Below, one piece after another: positions 56,056 through 64,000 of a DNA stretch of 64,000 nt. A program made the position numbers and the translations under genes. Within the stretch, counting starts at the first letter, position 1. Each line of letters begins with the position of its first letter. Under the pieces are notes generated by a model. That model saw only the letters and a list, made by a program, of their open reading frames with translations, made no database searches and was not told the origin of the DNA. Source of the stretch: a virus; the IMG/VR virus record IMGVR_UViG_3300042339_000788, positions 1 to 64,000 of that record. One strand, 5' to 3'.

Positions 56056-56253
56056 ATGAAAGGAAACACTAAATTAACAAGTGTAACCGTCTTAGATGAC
56101 GTTTACAAAAAATTCAAAGTCAAAATTATTGACGGTAGTATTAATTTTCAGAAACTGGTAAACAGATCTATGGATTTATACAATAAGAGCGAGGACTTCA
56201 GAAAACAAGTTGATAATCACGAGAGTCTAGCTTCGACAGGATCAAAGTTTTAA
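56056..56253 (+). CDS. Ribbon-helix-helix-like DNA-binding protein, 65 aa
   Basis: LTSVTVLDDVYKKFKVKIID, then SINFQKLVNRSMDLY, is a strand-helix-helix pattern typical of RHH repressors. Basic N-terminus, acidic end. It sits just upstream of the glycan operon and may regulate it (inference). Confidence 0.65.
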   Translation: MKGNTKLTSVTVLDDVYKKFKVKIIDGSINFQKLVNRSMDLYNKSEDFRKQVDNHESLASTGSKF

Positions 56254-56257
56254 ATTA

Positions 56258-57613
56258 ATGAAAAAAAAGATTTTATTATTATCTGATGATTTAAGAATGA
56301 CATCTGGAATCGCAACTATGTCAAAGGAAATTGTTATGGGAACAATTGATAAGTATGATTGGATACAACTAGGCGCAGCAATATCACATCCAGAGATTGG
56401 AAAAATTGTTGATGTTAATGATGATATCAGAAAGAGAACAGGTGTTGAAGACGCTAATCTTAAGATAATTCCATACAATGGTTATGGTGATATTAACATC
56501 CTTAGAAAGTTAATAAATGAAGAAAAGCCAGATGCTATCTTACACTTCACCGATCCGCATTATTGGCAATGGTTATATGATAATGAACATGAGATCAGAC
56601 AACACACACCAATATTATATTATCACATATGGGATGATTTACCAGACCCACAATACAATAGAGATGTTTTTGAATCTTGTGATTGGTTAGGTTGTATATC
56701 TAAACAAACATATGGAATTGTACATCGTGTTGGTAAGAGAACTGATAAAGTAACATTCAAACCATTGGAAGATTGGCAGATAAGTTATGTTCCACATGGT
56801 ATCAATCCAGAAACATTTAAACCACTGGATAAAGTTTCAGATGAAATAAAAAATATTATCTTTGGTGATAAGAAGTATGATTTTGTTTTATTTTTTAACA
56901 GTAGAAACATTAGAAGGAAACAACCAAGTGATGTTATCTATTCATTTAAATTGTTTTGTGATCAACTACCAAAAGAAAAAGCAGATAAGTGTTTATTATT
57001 AATGCACACAGCCGCTGTTGATGAGAACGGAACAGACTTACCAGCAGTTATCGAAGCTCTTTGTCCATATGATGTTAAGTTCACAGGATTAAAGTTAGAA
57101 CAAGATAAGTTAAATGAAATATATAACCTAGTTGATTGTACTATCAACATCGCTAACAATGAAGGGTTTGGTTTAACAACAGCAGAATCATTGATGGCTG
57201 GTACACCAATTATTGTTAATGTGACTGGTGGCTTACAAGATCAATGTGGATTTGAATATAGTGCAGATGATTATATTTCAGTTGGAACGTTACATAATAA
57301 AAAAGTACACAGCTCAATATCACATGGCGAATGGGTAGAACCGATTTGGTCATCAGCTATAAATTTAAATGGATCTGTACCAACCCCATACATTTTTGAT
57401 GACAGGGTAAACGATGATGATGTTGCAAATGTTATCATGAAGATGTATAAGATAGGTAAGAAAAAAAGAAAAGCAAGAGGTTTGCTAGGTAGAGAGTTTA
57501 TGATTAACAATCTATCAAATAAAATAATGTGTGATAAAATGTCTGAAGGGATTGAGCAAGCAATCAGTAACTTCAAGCCGAGAAAGAAATTTGATTTATA
57601 TAAAATTATATGA
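56258..57613 (+). CDS. GT4-like glycosyltransferase, 451 aa
   Basis: GT-B fold: N-terminal ILLLSDDLRMTSGIATMSKE, then YYHIWDD, ISYVPHGINPETF, FNSRNIRRKQPSDVIYSF, and the C-terminal NEGFGLTTAESLMAGTPIIV with the E-x7-E donor motif. It fits family 4 glycosyltransferases. Substrates unknown. It overlaps the next GT gene by 4 bp. Confidence 0.88.
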   Translation: MKKKILLLSDDLRMTSGIATMSKEIVMGTIDKYDWIQLGAAISHPEIGKIVDVNDDIRKRTGVEDANLKIIPYNGYGDINILRKLINEEKPDAILHFTDPHYWQWLYDNEHEIRQHTPILYYHIWDDLPDPQYNRDVFESCDWLGCISKQTYGIVHRVGKRTDKVTFKPLEDWQISYVPHGINPETFKPLDKVSDEIKNIIFGDKKYDFVLFFNSRNIRRKQPSDVIYSFKLFCDQLPKEKADKCLLLMHTAAVDENGTDLPAVIEALCPYDVKFTGLKLEQDKLNEIYNLVDCTINIANNEGFGLTTAESLMAGTPIIVNVTGGLQDQCGFEYSADDYISVGTLHNKKVHSSISHGEWVEPIWSSAINLNGSVPTPYIFDDRVNDDDVANVIMKMYKIGKKKRKARGLLGREFMINNLSNKIMCDKMSEGIEQAISNFKPRKKFDLYKII

Positions 57614-58863
57614 GAAAACCATTTTTATTATTTAGAGGGCCAGTAAAAACAAGAAGTGGATATGGTGCACACTCAAGAGATTTGCTAGAAGCGTTACATA
57701 AGATGGATATGTTTGATATTAAAATAGATAGCTGTTCATGGGGATCAACACCGTTAACCGCGTTGGAGGATGATAACATGTTTCATAAATGGATTGATTC
57801 AAATATTGTAACCAATATAAATGTTCAGCCAGATTTTTATGTGCAAGTGACAGTACCTAACGAATTTCAAACATTAGGTAAAATAAACATAGGAGTAACC
57901 GCCGGTATTGAAACAACTGTAGCGCCAAAGAATTGGATAGACGGTTGTAACAAGATGGATATGGTTATAACAACATCTGAATTTTCAAAGGATGTTTTAT
58001 TGTCAACTGTTTATAATGAAAATGATAATGTTACTGGTAAACTAATAAAACAATATAGAATTGAAAAACCATTGTTAGTATTGTTTGAGGGTGTTGACAC
58101 ATCTATATACAATAACGAGTATACTGGAATCGACCTAGACATAAAAGAAGATTTTGCTTATCTGTTTGTTGGTCATTGGTTGAAAGGAGATACTGGTCAA
58201 GACAGAAAAGATGTGGGGATGTTGATTAGATGTTTTACAGAAGCATTTAAAGATCAAGAAGATCAACCAGCACTTGTTTTAAAGACATCTGCGGCCTCTT
58301 TCTCTATTAAACAAAGGGAAGAGTTCAGAAAGAAAATTGAAGGCCTTGTTGGTCAAATTGATAACCCACCTTCGATATACCTTTTGTTCGGTGATTTAAG
58401 TAACAAAGAGATGAACGAGCTTTATAATCATCCAAAAATAAAAGCTATGGTTACTCTCACCAAGGGTGAGGGATTTGGTAGACCTCTACTAGAATTTACA
58501 ATGACAGGTAAACCCGTTATTGCATCTAATTGGTCTGGGCATAAAGATTTTTTACCAATGGATAAAGCTATTATGATTGGTGGTAAACTTACGGATGTAG
58601 ATCAAAGTGCTATTGACGATTTTATTATTAAAGGGTCTAAATGGTTCACAGCAAATTATAATGAAGTTGCAGAGGTTTTAAAATTGGTTAAAATAGATTA
58701 TGAAAAGTTTTTATCTAAATCAGAAACATTAAGAATTGAAAACAAAGAAAAGTTTTCTATGGAAAAAATGATGGAAAAGTTTAGATCGTTTATCCCAGAT
58801 GAGGCCAAAGAAGAACCAATACAAAAGCAATTAAATTTACCTAAATTAAATAAAATAAAGTAG
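57610..58863 (+). CDS. GT4-like glycosyltransferase, 417 aa
   Basis: N-terminal FRGPVKTRSGYGAHSRDLLE, central AYLFVGHW, C-terminal LTKGEGFGRPLLEFTMTGKP and VIASNWSGHKDFL carry the GT-B donor-site motif (EGFGRPLLE). It is paired and coupled with the GT4 gene upstream but is clearly a different protein. Confidence 0.88.
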   Translation: MRKPFLLFRGPVKTRSGYGAHSRDLLEALHKMDMFDIKIDSCSWGSTPLTALEDDNMFHKWIDSNIVTNINVQPDFYVQVTVPNEFQTLGKINIGVTAGIETTVAPKNWIDGCNKMDMVITTSEFSKDVLLSTVYNENDNVTGKLIKQYRIEKPLLVLFEGVDTSIYNNEYTGIDLDIKEDFAYLFVGHWLKGDTGQDRKDVGMLIRCFTEAFKDQEDQPALVLKTSAASFSIKQREEFRKKIEGLVGQIDNPPSIYLLFGDLSNKEMNELYNHPKIKAMVTLTKGEGFGRPLLEFTMTGKPVIASNWSGHKDFLPMDKAIMIGGKLTDVDQSAIDDFIIKGSKWFTANYNEVAEVLKLVKIDYEKFLSKSETLRIENKEKFSMEKMMEKFRSFIPDEAKEEPIQKQLNLPKLNKIK

Positions 58864-58864
58864 T

Positions 58865-59143
58865 ATGCCAAAAAGGAAAAGAGAATCAATATTTTTAACT
58901 ACACCTACCCCGCAATCATCTTCTTTCACAATTGCTGACGCAAAGTATATTGATACATGTGAATGGTGTTTTCAATTCGATGATGACCAACCGATAGTAT
59001 TTGCAAAAGGGTCAAAAAAAGAGTTTGCATCTGAACCTAAAATAAGTTTTACCTTAACAAATAGAACAGATAGTACCATGACTTTTTTTGATGATAAAAC
59101 AAAAAAGAAATTAAAGATCTTCACAAGAGAAAAGGCCATTTAA
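58865..59143 (+). CDS. Hypothetical protein, 92 aa
   Basis: A basic N-terminus (MPKRKRESIFLTTPTPQSSS) is followed by a beta-rich domain with CEWCFQFDDDQPIVF. No family recognised. It lies one base from both neighbours within the glycan operon. A structural or adaptor role is possible but not shown. Confidence 0.65.
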   Translation: MPKRKRESIFLTTPTPQSSSFTIADAKYIDTCEWCFQFDDDQPIVFAKGSKKEFASEPKISFTLTNRTDSTMTFFDDKTKKKLKIFTREKAI

Positions 59144-59144
59144 T

Positions 59145-59990
59145 ATGAAAATTTTAGTAACAGGCGGGGCTGGGTTTATTGGTACTAATTTAATTAAAAG
59201 ATTGGTATCTGAGAAACATGATGTTGTTTCACTGGACAATTATGATAGTGGGTCGGTGTCTAACCATATTGATGGGTGTAACTATCATAGTGGCGATATT
59301 GAAAGTATATCACTTATGGATAAAGATTTTGATTTAATTTATCATTTGGCTGCGCTTAGTAGAATACAACCATCATTTGAAAATCCATCAGAGTTCTTTA
59401 GAGTAAATGTAATTGGTACTGAGGCTGTATGTGAGTGGGCTAGAAAATTGAATATAAGAGTTGTATACAGTGGGTCATCTTCAAGATGGCACGACCCGTT
59501 TCAATCACCTTATGCTATGTATAAGAAGTTAGGTGAGGATGTGTGTAAGATGTATAAGAAAGTATTTGGTAGTAAAATTGAAATTACTCGCTTCTACAAT
59601 GTTTATGGGCCCAATGAAATAACTGAAGGCAAATGGGCAGCAGTCATTGGTTTATGGAGAGGTCAGGTTAAAAAAAATCACCCTATTACAATTGTGGGTG
59701 ATGGTAAACAACGTAGAGATTTTACACACGTTGATGATATTGTTGATGGGTTAATTAGGATAGGTTTTTCAAATGAAGAACATGAGGATGCGTGGGAATT
59801 GGGTACTGGTTTTAATTATTCCTTAAATGAAGTGGCCTATATGTTTGAACAAAGGTTTAATGCAGTAAAAGTATATATGGCTGAGCAAAAAGGGAATTAT
59901 AGAGAGACTAAACGTGAAAACAACGACGCGTTAAATAGACTAGGATGGTCACCTAAAGACAGACTTAAAAATTATATAGATACTTTATGA
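59145..59990 (+). CDS. NAD-dependent sugar epimerase/dehydratase, 281 aa
   Basis: ILVTGGAGFIGTNLIKRLVS is the nucleotide-binding GxxGxxG; IYHLAALSRIQPSFENPSEF, VYSGSSSRWHD and YAMYKK (YxxxK) give the SDR catalytic set; RFYNVYGPNE and DFTHVDDIVDG complete the UDP-glucose 4-epimerase/GalE-like pattern. It supplies a sugar nucleotide for the local transferases, perhaps UDP-galactose for the mutase at 62573 (inference). Confidence 0.92.
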   Translation: MKILVTGGAGFIGTNLIKRLVSEKHDVVSLDNYDSGSVSNHIDGCNYHSGDIESISLMDKDFDLIYHLAALSRIQPSFENPSEFFRVNVIGTEAVCEWARKLNIRVVYSGSSSRWHDPFQSPYAMYKKLGEDVCKMYKKVFGSKIEITRFYNVYGPNEITEGKWAAVIGLWRGQVKKNHPITIVGDGKQRRDFTHVDDIVDGLIRIGFSNEEHEDAWELGTGFNYSLNEVAYMFEQRFNAVKVYMAEQKGNYRETKRENNDALNRLGWSPKDRLKNYIDTL

Positions 59991-60607
59991 AAATAAGCTT
60001 CGCCATTACAGTATGTAATGAACTAGAGGAGATAAAAAGATTAGTTCCATTTATACTTGAGCACAAAGGAATTCAGGATGAAATTGTTATTTTATTTGAC
60101 GATAAAAATGGTAACAAAGAGGTACTAGATTTTCTTTTACCTTTTAATATTAAACCCAACGTACAAGTATGGAGAGGTTTAGATTGGGATAACAACTTTG
60201 CCGATTGGAAGAATAAGTTAAACGAGTATTGTACAGGAGATTATATATTTCAGTTAGATGCTGATGAAATGGTTACTGAGTTTTTAATTAAAAATGTAAG
60301 TCAAGTAATTCAAGAAAATAATGAGGTTGATCTTTTTTATCTAGCAAGGGTTAATACTGTTGATGGTATAACCATGGAACATATTAATAAGTGGAGATGG
60401 AATTTGGATAAAGAAGGTAGAATTAATTTTCCAGATTATCAAGGTAGGATCTATAAGTCTAATCTTAAATGGGAGGGTAAAGTTCATGAAAAAATAACAG
60501 GAGTCAAATATTATGCAGTACTACCGTTAGAGGAAGAATATTGTTTGATACATCATAAATCAATTAATAAACAAGAGAGTCAAAACAATTATTATAACAC
60601 AATTTAA
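59987..60607 (+). CDS. Family 2 glycosyltransferase, 206 aa
   Basis: ISFAITVCNELEEIKRLVPF is the GT2 start; FQLDADEMV holds the DxD motif; WRWNLDKEGRINFPDYQGRI and LKWEGKVHEKI match the WaaE/KdtX-like branch of GT2. The start overlaps the epimerase stop (ATGA). Confidence 0.88.
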   Translation: MKISFAITVCNELEEIKRLVPFILEHKGIQDEIVILFDDKNGNKEVLDFLLPFNIKPNVQVWRGLDWDNNFADWKNKLNEYCTGDYIFQLDADEMVTEFLIKNVSQVIQENNEVDLFYLARVNTVDGITMEHINKWRWNLDKEGRINFPDYQGRIYKSNLKWEGKVHEKITGVKYYAVLPLEEEYCLIHHKSINKQESQNNYYNTI

Positions 60608-60611
60608 TCAA

Positions 60612-61157
60612 ATGGAAGTATTGGAAAATATCTACAATAAAAGATGTGAAATACCATCAGACATTAATGAACATTTACCAACATTAAAAAAATATGCTGA
60701 AGAGTGTGATCATATAACCGAAATGGGGGTTAGATGGGTAGTGTCTACTTTCGCGTTTATGATGGGTAAACCTAAAAAATTAATATCAATCGATATTAAC
60801 CCAGTTGAAAAACATGGTATCCAAACAATAGATTTAATATCATTAGCTAAAACCGCTGGTGTTGAATTTGAATTTGTTTTAGGTGACACAACAGAAATAG
60901 AAATTGAAGAAACAGATTTTTTATTTATAGATACCCTACACACATATACTCAACTAAAAAAAGAGTTAGCTTTGCATCCAAGTAAAGTTAAAAAATACAT
61001 TGGCTTTCATGATACCACAACATTTGCTCAAGTGGGTGAATATAAAGAAGTGGGGTTGTGGCCAGCAATAGAGGAGTTTCTAAGTAGTAATCCTGAATGG
61101 GTTATTGCTGAAAAATTTGAAAACAATAATGGTTTAACAATTTTAAAAAAAATATAA
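60612..61157 (+). CDS. Class I methyltransferase-like protein, 181 aa
   Basis: HITEMGVRWVVSTFAFMMGK holds the E-x-G SAM-binding start, ISIDINPVEK gives the acidic residue after strand 2, and FLFIDTLHTYTQLKKELAL then YIGFHDTTTF follow. This is the Methyltransf_24/CmcI-like pattern. Probably a sugar O-methyltransferase in the glycan operon. Glycine-rich motif I is degenerate (EMGVRW), so activity is less certain. Confidence 0.75.
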   Translation: MEVLENIYNKRCEIPSDINEHLPTLKKYAEECDHITEMGVRWVVSTFAFMMGKPKKLISIDINPVEKHGIQTIDLISLAKTAGVEFEFVLGDTTEIEIEETDFLFIDTLHTYTQLKKELALHPSKVKKYIGFHDTTTFAQVGEYKEVGLWPAIEEFLSSNPEWVIAEKFENNNGLTILKKI

Positions 61158-61913
61158 ATGAACAAACTAATATTAGCAACCGGTAGCAATCTAAACTACC
61201 TACACAAGATGACAGGTTATTTGAAGTCTATTGAAGAGAACTCGAATTTCGATTCAAATTATTTAATCTTCTTAGGTGATGATGAAATGAAGATGAAGTA
61301 TCAAAAAATAACAATAGCAAATGTTTATGAAAAAGATTTGGAAGTTGTACCATCAAACTATTGTATACAACATGGTGAGTTTTTAAAGTCAAAGTTATTC
61401 AATGAATCAACAAATGATGATGATGTTATTTTCTTTACTGATGGCGACATTAAAATACAAAGACCTTTGAGTGAGGATGAAATAAAACAATTTAAAAACT
61501 TTAAAGATGATGATGTATATGTGGGTTATAACGAATCACCAACAGACACTTTATATAACGAATCTTTAAGGTTAGGTATAATCAATAGTGAATCAGATTT
61601 ATTAAAGTATGATCTAAAGAAGATTAAGGTTTATAATACCGGTGTACTAGCAATGAATAAGAAAACATGGTTAAAATTAATGAATCAATTCATTGAGTTG
61701 TATCCGTTAGTTAATAATACTTTTCACCACTATGCTAAACAACAATGGTTATTATCGCTATTGATAAACACCAAGGGCTACAATGTTTATGAGATGCCGT
61801 ATGATATTCATAATCATCTACATTACCCTAGCCCCGCTGGCACACAACGAGATAATAACGGAACAGTATATTATAATAATAAAAAGGTTTTATTTAAACA
61901 CAAATGGGATTAA
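61158..61913 (+). CDS. GT-A glycosyltransferase (GT8-like), 251 aa
   Basis: ILATGSNLNYLHKMTGYLKS, then HGEFLKSKLF, VIFFTDGDIKIQRPL (DxD), and VYNTGVLAMNKKTWLKLMNQ fit GT8-like transferases. C-terminal Asn/His-rich IHNHLHYPSPAGT may add a metal ligand. It abuts the methyltransferase on each side, consistent with assembly of one glycan. Confidence 0.75.
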   Translation: MNKLILATGSNLNYLHKMTGYLKSIEENSNFDSNYLIFLGDDEMKMKYQKITIANVYEKDLEVVPSNYCIQHGEFLKSKLFNESTNDDDVIFFTDGDIKIQRPLSEDEIKQFKNFKDDDVYVGYNESPTDTLYNESLRLGIINSESDLLKYDLKKIKVYNTGVLAMNKKTWLKLMNQFIELYPLVNNTFHHYAKQQWLLSLLINTKGYNVYEMPYDIHNHLHYPSPAGTQRDNNGTVYYNNKKVLFKHKWD

Positions 61914-61914
61914 A

Positions 61915-62571
61915 ATGGAAAAAGAAATTAAATTAATTAGGTCATTAGAAATTGACAAAATAACTGAAAAAGAATTAGAGGACTTCTTACCTAAATTAGG
62001 AATGAATGATGAGTGCCTAAGGGAAATGCCTGAAGAGTTATCAGAATACTATGGTAAAGGTCTTAAGTTTTGGCAATATCCAAATCAATTTAGTAAGTAT
62101 CTTAAACAACTTTCTAAATATGAAATTAACTCTTACTTAGAAATTGGTTGTAGATGGGGTGGAACATTCATTATCACAAATGAAATATTAAAATTAAAAA
62201 ATCAAGATGTTAAATCATATGCATGTGATTTGATACCGATATGTGGTGTGCTAACTGAATATAAAAATTATTCTGACTTCACATATGTTCACGAATCAAG
62301 TTTTGGTTTAACTAAGAGTCACGTGGGTGATCAGATTGATTTGATTTTAATCGACGCCGAACATTCATACGATGCAGTTAAAAAAGACTTAGAGGTTGCT
62401 AAACAATTCAATCCAAAGTATGTTGTATTCCATGACATAACTAACGATGTGTGTAGGGGCGTAAATCAATTTTGGGAAGAAATAAAAAACGACTATAAAC
62501 ATCATGAGTTCATTGAACAATATGATAGTGTTGTTGGTACATACTTAGGAATCGGATTAATCGAATTATAA
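61915..62571 (+). CDS. Class I methyltransferase, 218 aa
   Basis: YLEIGCRWGGTFIITNEILK is SAM motif I (E-x-G-x-x-x-G); SYACDLIPICG carries the acidic residue; DLILIDAEHSYDAVKKDLEV and VVFHDITNDVCRGVNQFWEE match the Methyltransf_24 family. Start chosen at the ATG 1 bp after the previous stop; a longer in-frame start at 61783 lies inside the GT8-like gene. Confidence 0.85.
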   Translation: MEKEIKLIRSLEIDKITEKELEDFLPKLGMNDECLREMPEELSEYYGKGLKFWQYPNQFSKYLKQLSKYEINSYLEIGCRWGGTFIITNEILKLKNQDVKSYACDLIPICGVLTEYKNYSDFTYVHESSFGLTKSHVGDQIDLILIDAEHSYDAVKKDLEVAKQFNPKYVVFHDITNDVCRGVNQFWEEIKNDYKHHEFIEQYDSVVGTYLGIGLIEL

Positions 62572-62572
62572 T

Positions 62573-63658
62573 ATGTATGATTATTTAATTGTTGGGGCGG
62601 GATTTTACGGATCTATATGTGCGCATGAGTTAACCAAAGCTGGTAAAAAGGTTTTAGTTATTGACAATAGAGAACATATAGGTGGTAACTGTTACACAAA
62701 AAATAGAGACGGAATTAATGTACACGAATATGGTGCACATATATTTCATACATCAAATGAAGAAGTATGGAAATGGATTAATCAATTTGTGACGTTTAAC
62801 AATTATGTTAATTCACCTGTTGCATATTATCGTGGTAAATTATATTCTTTACCGTTTAATATGTGGACATTCAATCAACTGTGGGGAATTACAACACCTG
62901 ATGAAGCTAAACAAAAAATAGAAGAGCAATCTGGTGGTATTAGTGAGCCTAAAAACTTAGAAGAACAAGCGATTAAGTTAGTGGGTAAAGATGTTTATGA
63001 AAAATTAATTAAGGGGTATACAGAAAAGCAATGGAGAAAGCCATGTGATCAACTACCTAAGGAAATTATTAAACGATTACCAGTTAGATTTACATATAAC
63101 AACAACTACTTTAATGACAAATATCAAGGTATTCCTATTGGTGGTTACACACAGGTGTTTGAAAAACTATTAGATGGTGTTGATGTTAAATTAAATTGTG
63201 ATTATTTCAAGGATGAATTACCAGAACATGATAAGGTTATATATACCGGGCCAATTGATATGTTCTTTGATTACAAATATGGTGAACTAGAATATAAAAC
63301 AACAAAATTCGACCATATTCATTTTACTGATAAATCAAACTATCAAGGTAATGCTGTTGTTAATTTTACCGATAAAGAAATACCATATATAAGAATAATA
63401 GAACATAAACACTTTGAATTTGCTGACACACCAACGACCTGGATTACAATTGAATATCCAACAGAATATAAGGCCGGTGTAACTGAACCTTATTATCCGG
63501 TAAATGATGTTGAGAATAATAAAAAATATCAGCAATATAAATTAGAATCAGATAAGTTTGAAAATATACATTTTGGTGGTAGATTAGCAGAATACAAATA
63601 CTATGATATGCATCAGGTAATTGAGTCGGCATTAAATTATATAAAAAAAGAGATATGA
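62573..63658 (+). CDS. glf: UDP-galactopyranose mutase
   Basis: 361 residues. DYLIVGAGFYGSICAHELTK is the FAD-binding GxGxxG; HIGGNCYTKNRDGINVHEYG and HIFHTSNEEVWKWINQF are characteristic of Glf. YTEKQWRKPCDQLP and RFTYNNNYFNDKYQGIPIGG contain the active-site segment. It converts UDP-galactopyranose to UDP-galactofuranose. Galactofuranose is probably incorporated into the glycan made by the neighbouring transferases. Confidence 0.95.
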   Translation: MYDYLIVGAGFYGSICAHELTKAGKKVLVIDNREHIGGNCYTKNRDGINVHEYGAHIFHTSNEEVWKWINQFVTFNNYVNSPVAYYRGKLYSLPFNMWTFNQLWGITTPDEAKQKIEEQSGGISEPKNLEEQAIKLVGKDVYEKLIKGYTEKQWRKPCDQLPKEIIKRLPVRFTYNNNYFNDKYQGIPIGGYTQVFEKLLDGVDVKLNCDYFKDELPEHDKVIYTGPIDMFFDYKYGELEYKTTKFDHIHFTDKSNYQGNAVVNFTDKEIPYIRIIEHKHFEFADTPTTWITIEYPTEYKAGVTEPYYPVNDVENNKKYQQYKLESDKFENIHFGGRLAEYKYYDMHQVIESALNYIKKEI

Positions 63659-64000
63659 ATATAACATTTGTTTTAGCCGTTTATAATAAATTAGATTTAA
63701 CAAAGGAATGTTATAAACGTCTTCGTGATGTTTACCCAACAGCACCTTTAGTGATTAGTAGTGGTGGGTCAAGTGATGGAACAAAAGAATGGTTGGCGTC
63801 ATTAGAAGATGATAATTTATCTTATCTACATGATGATGAAAGGTTAACATTCTCTGACACATATAACACCGGAATTAAATTAGTTGATACCGAGAAACTC
63901 GTTTTAATACATAACGATATGGTTATTGGTGAAGGATTCCTAGAAGCCATAGAAAGATTATTAGAACCAAATATGTTGTTGTCATATACAACTATTGAAC
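63655..64000 (+). CDS. Family 2 glycosyltransferase, cut by window edge
   Basis: ATG at 63655 overlaps the glf stop (ATGA). The 115 visible residues include FVLAVYNKLDLTKECYKRL, PLVISSGGSSDGTKEWL, YNTGIKLVDTEKLVLIHND and MVIGEGFLEAIERL, a GT2-like GT-A fold with HND at the DxD position. The C-terminus lies beyond the window. Confidence 0.85.
   Translation, partial: MNITFVLAVYNKLDLTKECYKRLRDVYPTAPLVISSGGSSDGTKEWLASLEDDNLSYLHDDERLTFSDTYNTGIKLVDTEKLVLIHNDMVIGEGFLEAIERLLEPNMLLSYTTIE

Noticed and set aside
1-64000. tRNA and rRNA genes
   Set aside because: I looked for tRNA arms (GGTTCGAnnCC-type loops within cloverleaf spacing) and rRNA-like segments and found none; a covariance search would settle it.

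Overview
The window looks like part of a large tailed-phage genome infecting a Bacteroidota (probably flavobacterial) host. The evidence is dense packing of short genes on long single-strand runs, low GC, Bacteroidota-type promoters (TTTG, about 19-21 bp, TAnnTTTG), no Shine-Dalgarno sites, and phage-typical genes: thymidylate synthase, several DEDD exonucleases, free-standing HNH/GIY-type endonucleases, PcfJ-like proteins, GP88, Api92-like and DUF932 proteins. No ribosomal, tRNA or host housekeeping operon is visible. No capsid, portal or terminase gene is in this window, so it is only part of a larger genome.

Layout. (1) 1-975: two leftward genes, the first cut by the window edge. (2) 1246-14665: a rightward accessory or early block of about 30 small, often acidic genes, with its own promoters and strong intrinsic terminators. 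Two words are specific to this block: the leader AAATAAAACTAT just before start codons, and the octamer CGTATKAC (21 plus-strand copies). (3) 14666-15492: a gene-poor stretch between facing terminators. It holds five hairpins each bracketed by the same tetranucleotide, two DnaA-box-like sites, a nested GTTCACG palindrome and a hairpin repeated at 27.2 kb. This is the best candidate for a replication origin or another cis-acting hub. (4) 15493-39618: a leftward block with HNH enzymes, a Cys-motif protein, a B12-type radical SAM enzyme, a primase-like protein, three DEDDh exonucleases, glycosyltransferase/LpxH-like genes, a large secreted lipoprotein, an ArdC-like metallopeptidase, a stand-alone DnaA domain IV protein, an SPFH protein and metallophosphoesterases. 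(5) 39674-55345: a small rightward gene, then a 1036-residue multidomain lysin, an acyl-CoA thioesterase, a SpeD-like protein, Fe-S proteins IscA and IscU, two PcfJ-like proteins, NlpC/P60 and thymidylate synthase. (6) 55398-64000: a rightward block dominated by glycan genes (glycosyltransferases, epimerase, methyltransferases, UDP-galactopyranose mutase), continuing past the right edge.

How the genes may work together (inference). The DnaA-box-binding protein, primase-like protein, exonucleases and the 14.7-15.5 kb hub suggest phage control of replication. ThyA, SpeD-like and IscU/IscA would support host metabolism during infection. Three proteins (ArdC-like peptidase, the large lysin and a 176-residue protein) share an N-terminal T-E-x-Q tag. 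All three, plus the Cys-motif protein, have the same DATATTTAT element 4-6 bp before the start codon. I propose that they are late, virion-loaded proteins, and that the ArdC-like one is delivered with the DNA. The right-hand sugar genes probably build or alter a glycan on the virion or the cell surface.

Every functional call rests on reading motifs by eye; no database search was run.
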